Source: Hirsutella rhossiliensis | Taxonomy: Eukaryota; Ascomycota; Sordariomycetes; Hypocreales; Ophiocordycipitaceae | Reading direction: 5' to 3' | DNA length: 64,000 nucleotides | Assembly: GCF_020360975.1 (NCBI RefSeq) | Contig: NW_025408667.1 | Location: forward strand, 5,580,001-5,644,000 | Shown: positions 23,899 through 36,800 of the stretch, piece by piece | How the letters are laid out: each line of letters begins with the position of its first letter | Position numbering within the stretch: the stretch's first letter is position 1 | Program-made: the position numbers and the translations under genes | The notes under the pieces: model-generated | What the model was told of the DNA's origin: nothing | Database searches by the model: none | Seen by the model: only the letters and a program-made list of their open reading frames with translations

Positions 23899-24384
23899 TA
23901 TAACGACCGGTGTTATTCCTAAGGGATAAACCTATCGAGGGGTTTATATTAGTAGATATATTAGGGCGTGGTCTAAGCAATAATATATATATTACGTTAG
24001 TGATAAGTCGGAGGTCGTAGACCGTAGACTATAACTAGGTAATTAAGTGATCGGAATTAGAGATAAGATCGTAATAGAGATCGTAATAATTATATTAAAA
24101 GCTAGAGAGCTATCTGTCTAAAGGAGTGAAAGTAGGTGGCTATATATACCCGTAGAGACTATCCTTAGATTACGGTCCTAGCCGTGATCCCCTTCGTGGC
24201 TTACTATAGCTCACTCGTGAGCTATGCTCCTAAATAGTGATCTATCTATACAAGGCTTACTTAGCTCACGTACGCTCTAGGTAAGCTAAGCCTGAGTGAC
24301 TTCTCGTCCCGACTATTGTTCCGAGCCGCCTTATTACGTGAACGTGGCCGGCTCTCCTGCGGCCCGCTAACCGTGGTCGTAATA
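23899..24384 (-). repeat. 5' LTR of chromovirus A1
   Basis: 486 bp, same length as the left copy. Ends AATA where the left copy has AACA, a RIP change at the terminal CA. I could not recognise a tRNA complement in the leader directly inside it (minus strand from 23898: cgttaaaagctcttattt), so the priming mode is open. Confidence 0.92.
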
Positions 24385-25495
24385 CGTATATAGCTAGCCT
24401 AACGCGGTAAAGTATAGTTACCTTATTATAAGCTTAAATTCGGATTAGTATACCTATTTAAGCGAAAGGTCTATACTACTAGATATATATACCGATCTCG
24501 TCTACCTTCTTCGCGAGCTTAGTAGTAATAAGTTTCTTTTTTTATCTTCTTCTATAGTATAAAAAGAGGATAACGCTAGTAATACTATAGATATCTCTAT
24601 CTCCGCCTTAAGGACTAAGGATAGAAAGAGGTAGTAATAGGAGGGTCGCTATATAGGCTACGGTAGTAAATCCTATTAGTTTTTAAAGTGCCCGCGCTAG
24701 GAGGCGCGGGTAAACGTACTCTAAGTAGTAGAGGGGCGTACGCGCTAGGACGGAAAGGAGGTTAGGTTCGACGATAGCGACTCTAGCGATAAGTAATCTT
24801 AGTAACGCCTCTACGGGCTTTATTAGCGTCCCCTCGTATACGGTAGTAGCTGCTATATAAACGGGACGTATACCTATAGCGACCGAAAAGGCGGCTAAGA
24901 TATAGGAAGGCCGCTAATATAATATAGCTATAGCGAAAGGGAGTGCCTATATAGCCTTATACGGGAGGGAGCGGAGCCTTATATACCGGAGTACCGTCCC
25001 CTATATTACGGTACTAGGAGCTACTACCGTGCGCCGATATAAGGGGGGCGGGATACTATAAGCTTACTAAAGCTAGCTATGCGCCGTTTTATATGCCTCT
25101 ACTCCTTAGCTAAAAGTACTAAAGCCCGACTCCTAGGGCGCGGCCCCTACTAATAATATAGTCTATCCGAGAAGCTCGCTTAGGAGGGTATTATACGTTA
25201 TTTACTAACGTTTTTTCCACGACTAGGCGTATATAGTCCGCGCGAGGGTTCCGTCCCCTTAGGCGCGGTATTAGGTATTATTTAAAGGCGCGCCTCTTTA
25301 AAAGCTAGGTAGGGGTATAATATAAGGGCTTTTGCCTTATATAGGCCTAGACTAGGGTCTAGGCTAAGTCTATATATAAGCGGCCTCCGCGCCTATATAG
25401 GCTAGGCTTATACTTCTCTTCCTTTTCCCCCTTATAGATTATTAACCTTCTTTTAATAGACTATACCTAAGCCTATATCTTTACTTACTCTATAA
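24385..25495 (+). pseudogene. gag-like relic with CCHC knuckle, GC-richer, unknown family
   Basis: Between A1 and a family-A fragment. One plus-strand frame shows a knuckle at 24650-24691 reading Y-x2-Y-x4-Y-x4-C (CX2CX4HX4C before RIP), preceded by KR-stop-stop-stop-EG (probable Gln run) and followed by a GR-rich stretch and an acidic DDSDSSDK patch (about 24755-24795). The frame can be followed to about 25300 with TAA/TAG stops. It does not resemble gag of A, B, C or either copia family here, so it marks another LTR element. The last 100 bp (25400-25495) are pyrimidine-rich without a clear feature. No LTR found. Confidence 0.5.
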
Positions 25496-26117
25496 TACTA
25501 AGTAAAAAATAAGGTATACTATCTATAAAAGGGCTATAAACTAGCACGATATAATAAGATCTAAGGACCTTATATATAGTAATAGTAAGCTATAGTAACT
25601 AAATAGTATTAGATATTTAAATCGCGGGATATTATATATATATACTTTTAAATTATAGCGTAATAGGTAATTACGTTTTACTTAAAGTCGTTAATTGTTA
25701 TTAACTTATATAAAGATATAAGAAAGATCTATATAAACTTATAAATATTAAAAGAGAGGCCTTTAACTATAATAATAGAATTATTAATATAAAGATTAAT
25801 TACCTTAATATTAATATCTAGGGCTATAATAAATAAGTTAACTTTAATATTATAGATATTAAAGAATATAACCTTATATTAAGGCTTCTATAGCTATAAG
25901 AGAGCAACCTATTAATTAACTAAAAAACTAGCTAGCTATATTAAAACGAAGATATAAGTTTTTAGGACTAGTAGATTTAAAAGAAAGTAAAATTTTACGA
26001 TAATTTAGCTATTAAATAGGATAAAAGGGATAACTATTTAAGTAAATTATTATAGGCTTTAGCGATATAAACGAAAATAGTAATTAAACCGGTAGATATA
26101 ATAAAATCGACTAATAA
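25496..26117 (+). pseudogene. Fragment of a chromovirus A pol (protease region)
   Basis: 622 bp, collinear with 29172-29793 of A2 and with the complement of A1 around 20770-21390. It contains the remnant protease motif and ends exactly where the A2 LTR begins, so A2 probably inserted into, or recombined with, an older copy. The remainder of that older copy is not seen in the window. Confidence 0.8.
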
Positions 26118-26587
26118 TATTACGACTATAGTTAGTAGGCTATAAAAGAGCCGGCTATATTTATATAATAAGGTAGCTTAGAATAATAGTTAAGATAAGA
26201 AGTTACTTAGGCTTAGCTTACCTAGAGCGTATATAAGCTAAGTAAGCTTTATATAGATAGATTACTACTTAAGAGTATAGCTTATAAGTAAGCTATAGTA
26301 AGCTACGAAAGGGATTATAGCTAGGACTATAATCTAAGGATAGTCTTTATAGGTATATATAGCTACCTACTTTTACTCCTTTAAATAAATAGCTCTCTAG
26401 CTTTTAATATAGATCTTTATTATAATTCTATCTTTAATTTTAATTACTTAGTTATAGTTTATAGTCTATAACCTCTAACTTATTACGAACGTAATATACT
26501 TATTATTACTTAAACTATGCCCTATTATATCTACTAATATAAACCCCTTAATAGGTTTATCCCTTAGGAATAATACTAGTCGTTATA
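26118..26587 (+). repeat. 5' LTR of chromovirus A2
   Basis: 470 bp; starts TATTACGAC and ends AGTCGTTATA, the reverse complement of the A1 LTR with transitions. Both halves, including U3, align with A1, so A1 and A2 are one subtype. The leader to its right (cgttaaaagctcttattt) is identical to that of A1. Confidence 0.9.
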
Positions 26588-26648
26588 CGTTAAAAGCTCT
26601 TATTTAATATAATACTACGTTACTCTAAGTAATATTATAACTATTAAT

Positions 26649-27740
26649 ATACCTATATAGTAAGCTAAATTAACTAACTCTAGAGCTACTATATCGCCTT
26701 AGGATATAATACGCGAGATTATTACCCTTTAATATAAGGTATAGTTACTTAGGAATAAAGGAGGCAATAGATAAGTTAGGGACCTTAGAGAAGTAGTTAA
26801 ACCAAAATAGCTAAGACTATTTAATAGTACTTATAGTATACTTTAAGACTTTCTTACTTAACTTAAGGCCTACTATTAGTTTTACCTTACTAAACTCTTA
26901 GACCTAGTTAAAAAGGTACTATATATAGGAAATTATTTATTTAAAACGATACTCGCTTAGTTTAGACCTATTATAAGGGGTTTTCTCGATAACTAACTAG
27001 CGCGATAAGATAATAAGATAGATAAAGTCTTTACTAGTTTTTAAGGATTTAAAGAAGCTATTATAAAAGCATTTAAAATAACTAATAAAGAACGAGAGGT
27101 TAATAAAAACTTTAAGAACTCCGATAAAGGATCTTAGTATTAGATTATACTACGAAGTTCCGTTAAGTTACCTTAAAGCTTAATTAAGATAATGAACCTC
27201 TTATATTATAATTCTATAATAGGCTTAAAGAAAAAGTTAAAGATAAGCTTTATAAGGAAAATCGACTTAATAACCTCTTAGACTATATTACTATAGTAGT
27301 ACGAATCGACGATAGATAGTATACGCGACGCTAAGAAAAGAAATAAGGAAGAGGAAACTAGAACCCTTCTTATAAAAATAACTTTAACTAATACGCTAAC
27401 CATAAAAAGAAGCGCGAAACTCTTATTATCTATACCTATATAACTAATCTAAGTAAGATAGATCTAAATATAATATAAAAAAGTAAAAGAAAGTATTTTA
27501 ACTATAGGAAACTTAGATATTACTTTAAAGAATATAGATAACCTTATAAGGAGAAGAAAACCTACTAAGTACTAGCCTTAAAAGGTAAGAAATACCTAAA
27601 CGCTACTAATAGATAGGAACTAAAGTATAAACTCCTTAGTTAGACTATATATTATAATGATAAATATATAGTATACTTAAGCAATAAGAATAGTATTAGA
27701 TAGTTCCTAAAGCTATTAAAGAAGACCTTTATAATAATAT
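26649..27740 (+). pseudogene. gag relic of chromovirus A2
   Basis: Begins at ATA (former ATG) at 26649, aligned with the A1 gag start. The nucleocapsid knuckle at about 27488-27530 has lost all four ligands: Y-x2-Y, then Leu where A1 has His, then Y in place of the final Cys. Dense TAA/TAG stops. It is the same protein as in A1; the 3' boundary is approximate. Confidence 0.75.
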
Positions 27741-30700
27741 AATAAATAGATCCTAAAATATAAAAATAAGTTAAATTTATAAAACTAAAATACCCTTATC
27801 TTAAAGGAGTCTCTTAAGACTAGATTAAGAAGAACGGTAAACGATTCTAAGAGGATATACGAAATAAAAATTAATAATAATAATAGGTAGTCTATAAACG
27901 ATATAATAAAGAAGATATAGATATAGCCTTTATACTTATAAAACTTAGATAATAACCTAAAGAGGAATAATAAAGTATTAACGATATAAGCTTTAAAGAA
28001 TAAGAAATACCTAGAGAAATAGAAGATAAGAACGAACTTATACTACTACCCTTACTACTAAGGGAAAACGCTACGATTAAAGAATACGCTTTATACTTTA
28101 AAGAATTTAAAGAAATACTTAAAATTAAAACCTAATAAATACCTTAAATTCTTATAGAAAACTAATAAGCTATATTAATTTAGTATTAACTAGTACTACG
28201 CGGAGGAGACTATATTATAGCTATTACTATAGTTAATACCTTTATAGCTCTATAATAAGAATAGTAATTATAAGGAGAATTTAAAGACGATCTATAAATA
28301 CTACTTACTTATAAGTACTATAAGTATATTTTATAGATATTATACGTTTACTTAGATTATATAATATACTTTTAGATAAAGGTATAATATAATACCTTCC
28401 TAGTTAGGTTTAAAGGATAAGTACTTTTAAAACCCTACCTAAGTATAGAACTAAACTACTAGAAAATCGATTAACGCTACTTAAACGACTAAGTTATATT
28501 ATTAGAACCTAATTATAGTATACTACTTAAATACCGCGATAATTATAGTTTATTAATAAGATATCTTTTAAAGATATATAAAATCTATAAATATACTAAA
28601 ATAAAGGAATAGTATAACGCTACTTACTTTAAGGTATCTAAACTATTAATCTTTTAAAGACTTATATAATAAATTAAATATAATAAAGAAGATTATAATA
28701 AATATATATACCTAAACTATAGAGTTTATAAATATAAAAAAGTATAAGTATAATATAAATAATATAATAGTATACTAAAAGATTATTAGTAATATATATA
28801 AAGGCTATAAGCTATATTCGACTAAGGAAGAATCGATATAGAAATACTATATAAAAAATAAAAAGACGCTAAATAAAAACTTAACCTTTAGTACGAAAAT
28901 AAATAAAATTATAAAGTATAGTATATAATTAACTATAAAGCTATATAATATAAACGATATGCTAGCCCGGGCCTAGGGTTGTGGGCAGTAGTCTCTCTCC
29001 GGGGGCCCGACTCACGGGCGCCTCTATTCACCCTGGCTCCCGCGTCGCGGCCGCGTGGCCGCGGTTGCGTCGGCTTGTCGGTCCGTTAGTTAGTAGGGCA
29101 GGTAATATCCGGTTGCTAGAAGAAATAATATTAATAATAAATTAAAGAAGAATACTTAAATAAAATAAATAAGGACTAAGTAAAAAACAAGGTATACTAT
29201 TTATAAAAGGGCTATAAACTAGTATAATATAATAAGATCTAAGGACCCTATATATAGTAACGGTAAGCTATAGCGACTAAATAGTATTAGATATCTAAAT
29301 CGCGGGATATTATATATATACTTTTAGACTATAGCGCGATAGGTAATTACGTTTTACTTAAAGTCGTTAATCGTTACCGACTTATATAAAGATATAAGAA
29401 AGATCTATATAAACTTACGAATATTAAAGGAGAAGCCTTTAACTATAATAATAGAATTATTAATATAGAGATTAATTACCTTAATATTAATATCTAAGGC
29501 TATAATAAATAAGTTAACTTTAATATTATAGATATTAAAGAATATAACCTTATATTAAGGCTTTTATAGCTATAGGAGAGTAACCTATTAATTAACTAGA
29601 AAACTAGCTAGCTATATTAAAACGAAGACGTAAGTTTCTAGGACTAGTAGATTTAAAAGAAAGTAAAATTTTACGATAATTTAGCTATTAAATAAGATAA
29701 AAGGGATAACCGTTTAAGTAAATTATTACGGGCTTTAGCGATATAAATAAAAATAATAACCGAACTAGTAGGTATAATAAAATCGACTAATAAGACCTAT
29801 ATACTAACTAATACGGCTATATAACCTAGTATCTAATATAAATAAAATAAAGGATATAATATAAAGATCTAAAGAGTTATTACTACTTTAAGGAAAGACC
29901 TTAAATAAATTAATAAAGAGCTTAAGTTAAGAGAAACTAGCTCTTAAGAGAAAGAATAAAGCCTATAAGATAAAATAAAGAATATCCTATAAGAATACTA
30001 GAAATATAATAAACTCTTTAAAGAAGAACTTAAGATAGGGTTACCTAAATATAGCTAATAAGACTATAAAATTTATCTTAAGGATAGAATAACGCTAACG
30101 TTTTATAAGATCTATAACTTAAACGAAAAGTAACTATAAACGCTATATAACTACCTTAACGAGAATCTATAAAAAGGATATATACGAATATTAATATCTA
30201 AAGTAAGCTACCTAGTTATATTTATTCTAAAGAAAAATAGTAAGCTATAACTAATTATTAACTATAGACGCTTAAAAGATATTATAATAAAGGACCGAAT
30301 ACTATTACCGCTTATATTAGAACTATAAGATCGATTATATAGTAAAAGATAGTTTATAGCCCTTAATCTTAAAGGCGCCTAGAACTTAATATATATAAAG
30401 AAAGGATATAAATAGATAATAGCCTTTAAAACGAAATTCGGATTATTTAAATATCTAGTAATACTATTTAAACTTATAAATATACTAGCTACCTTTTAAC
30501 GGATAATTAATAATATCCTATATAAATACTTAGATATCTTTATAGTACTATACCTAGATAATATCTTAATCTTCTTAAATACCCTAGAAGAATATAAGGA
30601 ATACGTTTATAAGGTACTTTATATACTTTAAAATATAAAGTTACTAGTTAAACTAAAGAAAAGTAAGTTCTATATATAGGAAGTAGACTTCCTTAGATAT

Positions 30701-32800
30701 ACGATCTTACTAAGAGAGATATAAATATAATAAGATAAGATTAACTTAGTTAAAGAATAGCTAACGCTAAAGAACGTTAAGGACGTATAAAGTTTCCTAG
30801 GATTTATAAACTACTACTAACAATTTATTAAAGATTTTAGAAAAATTATAGTACTATTATATAACTTAACGAAGAAGGAAAAAGAATTTATATAAGACGA
30901 TAAGGCTAACGAAGCTTTTAAATATATTAAAACTATAATTATATAAGAACTAGTCTTAATTACCTTTAATTTAAAACGATAAATTAAACTTAAAACTAAT
31001 ATATTAGACTTTACTTTAAGAGTATAAATCGGATAAAAAGATAATAAAGGAAGACTATAATTAATTATATTCTACTTAAAAAAACTATATAGTATAAAAC
31101 TTAATTACCTTATCTATAATAAAGAATTCCTTATAATTATTTAAGCTTTTAAGGAATTTCGATACTACCTTCTTAAAAGTAAGTATAAAGTTAAGGTTTA
31201 TATAAATTATAAAAACATCTTATACTTTATAACTATATAATAGTTAAACGGACGATAGATTTAATAGGCCGAATATTTATTAGAATTTAACTATAAAGTA
31301 ATTTATAGAAAAGGAATAGAAAACGGTCGAGCTAATACCCTTAGTCGACGAAGTAACTACGATATAAGAGCACCTATAGTAAAAGGATAGCTCCTAGAAA
31401 TTAATAAAAACGGGAACTACTAGTAACGATAGCTAAATATAATATTTAAAGTATAACTTAATAATTTAATATACTAAAAGATCCTAAAATAAATAAAAGA
31501 ATATAAAGCATTAAACGGATATAATATAGAATATTTAGAAGTTTTAATATATAAAAATAAAATCTAGATACTACTAGAATTACGAGATAAAGTTATATAA
31601 GATATATATAAATATTTAATATATAGATACTAAGGAATCTAAAGAATAATAAAACGGATTAAACGATAATATAACTTCCTATAGCTTAAGGAAGTAGTAT
31701 AATAAGTTATTAAAGAATATAAGCTTTACGTATAAAGTAAAGCTAAATAATATAAACTATATAGAGAATTATAACCGCTATTAGTACTAGAGAAACTATA
31801 GGATTTAATAGCTTTTAACTATATTATAAAGCTATTATTATTAAAAGAACCTATAACTAACGTTAGGTACGATAGTATATTCGTTATTACTAATAGATTA
31901 ACGAAGTATAAATACTTTTTACTATATAAAGAAGTAAGTAATATAAAAGAGCTAGTATATATATTCCTACGAATAATTATTAGTAATTATAAACTACTAA
32001 ATAAGATTATCTTTAATAAAGGAAGTATATTTATAGCTAAGTTTTAGTAAGCTCTTATAGTATAATTAGGGACGAAATATAAGCTTAGTATAGCTTATTA
32101 CCTATAAATAGATAGATAAATAAAACGACTTAACTAAACGCTTAAATAATATTTACGATACTATATTAGCTATAAATAAAACGATTAAGTTAAATAGCTA
32201 CTAATAGCGTAACTAGCTTATAATAGCTTAGTTATAGAAATAACTAAGCTCTTACTAGTATACGCTAATTACGGATATAACCTAGAAGTATTTAAGGTTA
32301 CTTAATAAGGACTATAAGTAGAACGAGCGATATTATAAGTAGATTAGCTACGAAAATTATATAAAGAAATATAATAAGAACTTTAATTTATTAAAGAACG
32401 AATATCTACTTACTATAATCGGAAAAGATTATAGGGACTAATCTTTTAAGAGGGAGATATAGTTTACCTTATATAACGAAATATTAAAATAAAACGACTA
32501 AGTAATAAATTCGATTTTAAGAAACTTAGACTATTTAAGGTTAAGAAAACTATTTTAAAAGTTAACTACGAACTTTCGCTACTAATAATAATATAGATAT
32601 ACCTAATATTTTATATCTTATTATTAGAACTAGTACTACGAAACGCTAAACTATAAGATAAAATCGAAGTTAACGATAATAAGGAATATAAAGCTAAATA
32701 AATACTAGATATAAGAAAATAAGATTAGTAATAGGAATACCTTATTAAGTAGAAGGGATATAGACTAAAAGAAAATACCTAGGAACTACTTAAGCACTTA
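27740..32800 (+). pseudogene. pol relic of chromovirus A2
   Basis: Collinear with A1 pol. Protease region near 29310-29360 (LLDYSAIGNY), RT with YLDN at about 30556-30567, integrase about 31680-32300, chromodomain about 32684-32795 (Trp codons as TAG). Interrupted by the GC-rich replacement at 28961-29119. Effectively no CA or TG remains over hundreds of bases, so RIP is near saturation here. Confidence 0.85.
28961..29119. other. GC-rich, non-RIP island replacing 83 bp of A2
   Basis: About 150 bp of GC-rich sequence with several CA and TG dinucleotides, set in sequence that has almost none. It is bordered on both sides by tgctag (28960-28965 and 29114-29119). Relative to A1, A3 and A4, 83 bp of element sequence are missing here, so this is a replacement, not a clean insertion. 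It contains GC-rich palindromic stretches (around 29046-29066). I see no ORF, tRNA or rRNA identity. Confidence 0.75.
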
Positions 32801-33549
32801 ACCTACTACGGTTCTCTACTTCGATAGTTCTACTAGTAAAATCTACCCTAGGTATTATAAAGTCGCTTAACGAACTAATAGTATTCTAATTAATTATATT
32901 AAATCTACTTATAGACTAAATATCGACCACCGCTTTAGATTCTTAGCGCTTAGCCTTATTAAGGTTATCTAAGGAATAAAGGCCCTAACGGACTATCTTA
33001 GTACCCTTTATCTTTAGCTAGCGCTTTTAACGGCGAAGCCGCGCTAAACGAGCTAAGGCTTTATTTAGGTCGGCTTAAGCCTTTAATATTCGCTCCTTAG
33101 CAATTTCTTCTTTTTTATTTAATCGATCGGACTCTAGATTTATTTAGGATACTAAGAAACACGTTAGCCGTAAATAATAAGTAGGATAACGAAGTTACCT
33201 ATAAAAGCTAATCGCTACGCCTAATATATTATAGGAACGACCCCGCTATATATATTCGGTATACTTAGAAGATTTCTCTAGTATTTTATAGTAAAAGCCG
33301 CGTAATAAATAAAAAGAATATAGTATAACGTCGAAACTAAGATAATTAATAGACTTAGCTAAACGAATATACTTAAGGGTCTTACGAGAACGATCCTTTA
33401 ATACGTAACTAGATATACTATTAGTAGTATATCCTAAGGGATAGAAAGGATAAATAAGGAATATATATATACGCGATAAGGGTATATTTATATACGGCGG
33501 CTAAGGTAGTAGTAGGTCTTATAAATAAGACTAAAAAGAAGGGAGATAT
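32790..33549 (-). pseudogene. Antisense Zn2Cys6-like gene relic of chromovirus A2
   Basis: Counterpart of 17007-17768 in A1, opposite to pol and adjoining the 3' LTR. Cluster positions near 33255-33310 are all Tyr, but the spacing Y-x2-Y-x6-Y-x8-Y-x2-Y is preserved, and surrounding words (LRGF, LEKSSKY) match A1. The coiled-coil part (about 32950-33120) is unusually well preserved and keeps CG and some CA, in contrast to the saturated pol beside it. Start codon reads ATA. Confidence 0.65.
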
Positions 33550-33551
33550 CG

Positions 33552-33876
33552 TATTACGACTACGGTTAGCGGGCTATAAAAGAGCCGGCTACGTTTATAT
33601 AATAAGGCGGCTTAGAATAATAGTTAGGATAAGAAGTTACTTAGGCTTAGCTTACCTAGAGCGTACGTAAGCTAAGTAAGCCTTATATAGATAGATTACT
33701 ACTTAGGAGTATAGCTTATAAGTAAGCTATAGTAAGCTATAAAGGGGATTGCGGCTAAGACTATAATCTAAGAATAGTCTCTATAGGTATATATAGCTAC
33801 CTACTTTTACTCCTTTAGATAGATAGCTCTCTAGCTTTTAATATAGATCTTTATTATAATTCTATCTTTAATTTTA
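33552..33876 (+). repeat. 3' LTR of chromovirus A2, truncated
   Basis: 325 bp of the 470-bp LTR. Identity to 26118-26587 stops after tctatctttaatttta. The purine-rich tract aaaagaagggagatatcg lies just upstream. The missing 145 bp are not found beyond the copia element. Confidence 0.85.
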
Positions 33877-36800
33877 CTAAGTCTTTAGAAAATCCCCTTA
33901 AGTAATCTTTCTTTACTAAGAAGCCTTAGAAAAAGATAAAAATTATATTATAATATACTTACTATAAGAAGAAAGGGTATCTAGTTAAAGATTACTATTA
34001 TCTTTACCTAGAAAAGGCTATTAAAGGCTTTTCTAAATATTTAAAAAATTAAAATAAAGGAATACCTTTTAAGAGGCCTAGAAAACCTTTTATAGAAGGA
34101 AATCCTATTAAATTAGACTCTTACGTCGATAAGAAGACGAAAAAACCCTCTTCTTTATATATATCGGAAGCAGAAAAAATAGAAATAGATAATTAAACGG
34201 ACGAAGAACTAGAAATCGATTTTTCTATTCCTCCTTCTACCCTTAGATATTATAAAAGCTCCGAAGAAGAAGCAAAGGTATATATCTCTTCGAATATCCT
34301 TAAAAAAGCTATATTTAATAATAGGTAAATAGGACCTTTAAATTCCTCTCGAATTAAAGACCTTATATATAAGGTAAAAGAGAAGGAAATCCCTTATAAA
34401 ACTTTAGAGAATAGAAATTTCTATAATTTTATATATAATACTAGTACTACTAGGTATATAGTATTAGAAAAGAAATTCCTTATTAATTTTCGAACTATCT
34501 TTACTAAGGTTAATTAGGGAAAGGCATCCTATATAGTTATTAAAGGCTATAGAGATCTTCTTTTTAGATTTCTAAATAATAAAAGGCTATTTATCTTAAG
34601 AAACTACCTTTTTATACCTAAATTAAGGATAAATATTATAAGCTAATTATATTTTAAAAATACTTATACCTTTATTAATAGCAAGGAAATTTTCTTACTA
34701 GATAACTAGGCTAATATTATATCTAAAGGAAAATAGTAAGATAAACTTTATATCTTCTCTTTAGAAATTCCTTTCTTAAAGAAGAAGACATTCCTATATA
34801 ATATTAATAATATAAGGAATAATATAAAGGACCTTAACTTTTATTTATAGTATTTAAAGCTATAATATATAAGTCTTAAAGCCTTACTAGAAACCTTTAA
34901 AAGATATAATAAAGATATAACTATCCCTAAGAAGGATATTATAAAAATAAAAGAATATAAGGCTTATATTAAAGTAAAGGCAACTAATAAAAGGAATAAA
35001 TCCCTATCTAATAAGGTATATAATTACCTTAATAGAGTTACTATTAATATTTAGGGCTATATAAGGACCCCTACTTATAATAAATATACCTCCTTTATAT
35101 CCTTTTTAGATATAGGGATAAGATATTTAGAAATATCTTTAATAAAGTTTAAGGTAGAAGCCCTAGATAAATTCTTAGAATATAAAGCCTTAGTTAAAAA
35201 TAACTAGGATAATATTACTATAAAGGAAGTCTTTTCGGATAACGTAAAAGAATTCCTATATAAAATAAAACCCTACTACTTAAGAAAGGGAATTAAATAT
35301 TATACTAGCCCTCCTAGGACTCTTAAATTAAACGGAGTAATAAAGAAGATTAATAGGACTATTTTAAATAAAGTCCGAGCTGATTTATTTACGGCAAAAC
35401 TACCTAAAAATCTATAGGGAGAAGCTGTTTTAATAGCAGCCTATTTATATAATAGGACCCCTTACTTATAAATAGGCTTCTAAACTCCTATAGAGAAGAA
35501 GGAAAATAAATCTCTAGCCTTAAAAGACTTAGAGAAAATTAAGACCTTTAAAAGTACTATTTATTATAAAAATAAAGACCCCTTAGATAAGCTAGAAATA
35601 AGAGCTTATAAGGGTATTATTATAGGCTATACTAAAAATGCTTATAAAATATATAACTTTTCGAAAAGAAAGGTAATAATTTCTAGAGATATTATTATCC
35701 TAGAAAATAAATTTATAGAAAATTAAAAAGAAGAAGACCTTAAGGACTTTAATTTTAATACCTTACCTTCTATAAATAAGGTCCTAGATAATTATTTATA
35801 AAGGGAACCTATATATAAAGAAGGTAATAACTCTTCTTTAAACGAAGAGGAAAATAACCCTCTTATAGAGAAGGAAGATAACCCTCTTATAGAGAAGGAA
35901 GATAACCCTTTTATAAAAAGGGAAATAATCCTCTTTTAGAAAAGGGATTAAATAAGCATTTAAATATCCATATTAATATACCTAAGAAGCTAAACGGATT
36001 TTATAAAGACTATATCGTATACCCCGAAATAAATACTATATTAAATAGTAAAAGTAAAGAGATTATTCTATCTTTACTAGAAAATAAGGATCCTATAGAG
36101 CCTAAAATATTTAAATAGGCTATAAATAGCTTAGAAGCTATAGAATAGAAAAGAGCTATATTTCTCGAAATAAAAGAGCTCTTAAACTAAAATACCTAGG
36201 AATTAAAGCCTCTTCCTAGCGATAAGGAGGCCCTAGGCGGCCGTTAGGTCTATAAAATAAAGCGGGATAATAATAATAATATTATTAAATATAAAGCCCG
36301 CTATATAGTATAAGGATTTAATTAGGTCTATAGCCTAGATTATTTAAAAACCTTTTCTACGATAGTAAGACCCGAATCTATTAGAATGCTACTTATAATA
36401 GCTATTTCTAATAATTATACTCTATTATAATACGATATAAAAAATACTTTTATATATACCGAAATAGATATAGATATTTATATAAAAATCCCTATAAGCT
36501 ATAAAGAGTAAATACTTAAAGACTAGTTTAATAAAAGCTAGTATAAGTATAATATTAGCTATTTATAGTTTCTAGAGCTATATAAAAAGAAAAGGCTAGT
36601 AGTAAAATTAAAGAAAGTATTATACGGCCTTAAATAAAGCCTAAAGCTCTAGTATAACTATCTTAGCTTTATACTAGCTAAGATAGGATTTTCGGCCCTT
36701 CTTATAAATAAAGGGGTATTTATAAATACGTAATATAAAATTACGATAGTAATATATATAGATAACCTCCTAATAATAGGGCCTAATAAAGGTATAATAA

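Larger units (their letters stand above)
16519..24384 (-). mobile_element. Ty3/gypsy chromovirus 'A1', full length, least RIP-damaged copy
   Basis: 7.87-kb element with two 486-bp LTRs. gag-pol reads right to left, so the 5' LTR is at 23899-24384. It retains many CA and TG dinucleotides, unlike A2-A4, so it is the best guide to the ancestral sequence. LTR comparison by eye gives about 17 differences, all but one C/T or G/A and nearly all at CA/TG sites. No matching target-site duplication is seen: the left flank is tactt and the right flank is cgtat. Confidence 0.92.
26118..33876 (+). mobile_element. Ty3/gypsy chromovirus 'A2', heavily RIP-mutated, 3' LTR truncated
   Basis: Same family as A1 but in the opposite orientation, with gag-pol on the plus strand. 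The 5' LTR is complete (470 bp). The 3' LTR stops after 325 bp, where copia sequence begins. Internal length agrees with A1 once a replaced segment (28961-29119) is allowed for. CpA and TpG are virtually exhausted except in that island and in part of the antisense gene. Confidence 0.9.

Noticed and set aside
28966..29113. GC-rich island as an rRNA or tRNA gene
   Set aside because: No recognisable conserved rRNA word or cloverleaf; the function is left open.
28960..29119. tgctag direct repeats as a transposon target-site duplication
   Set aside because: 83 bp of the host element are missing at the joint, so this is a replacement; the short repeats are better read as microhomology.
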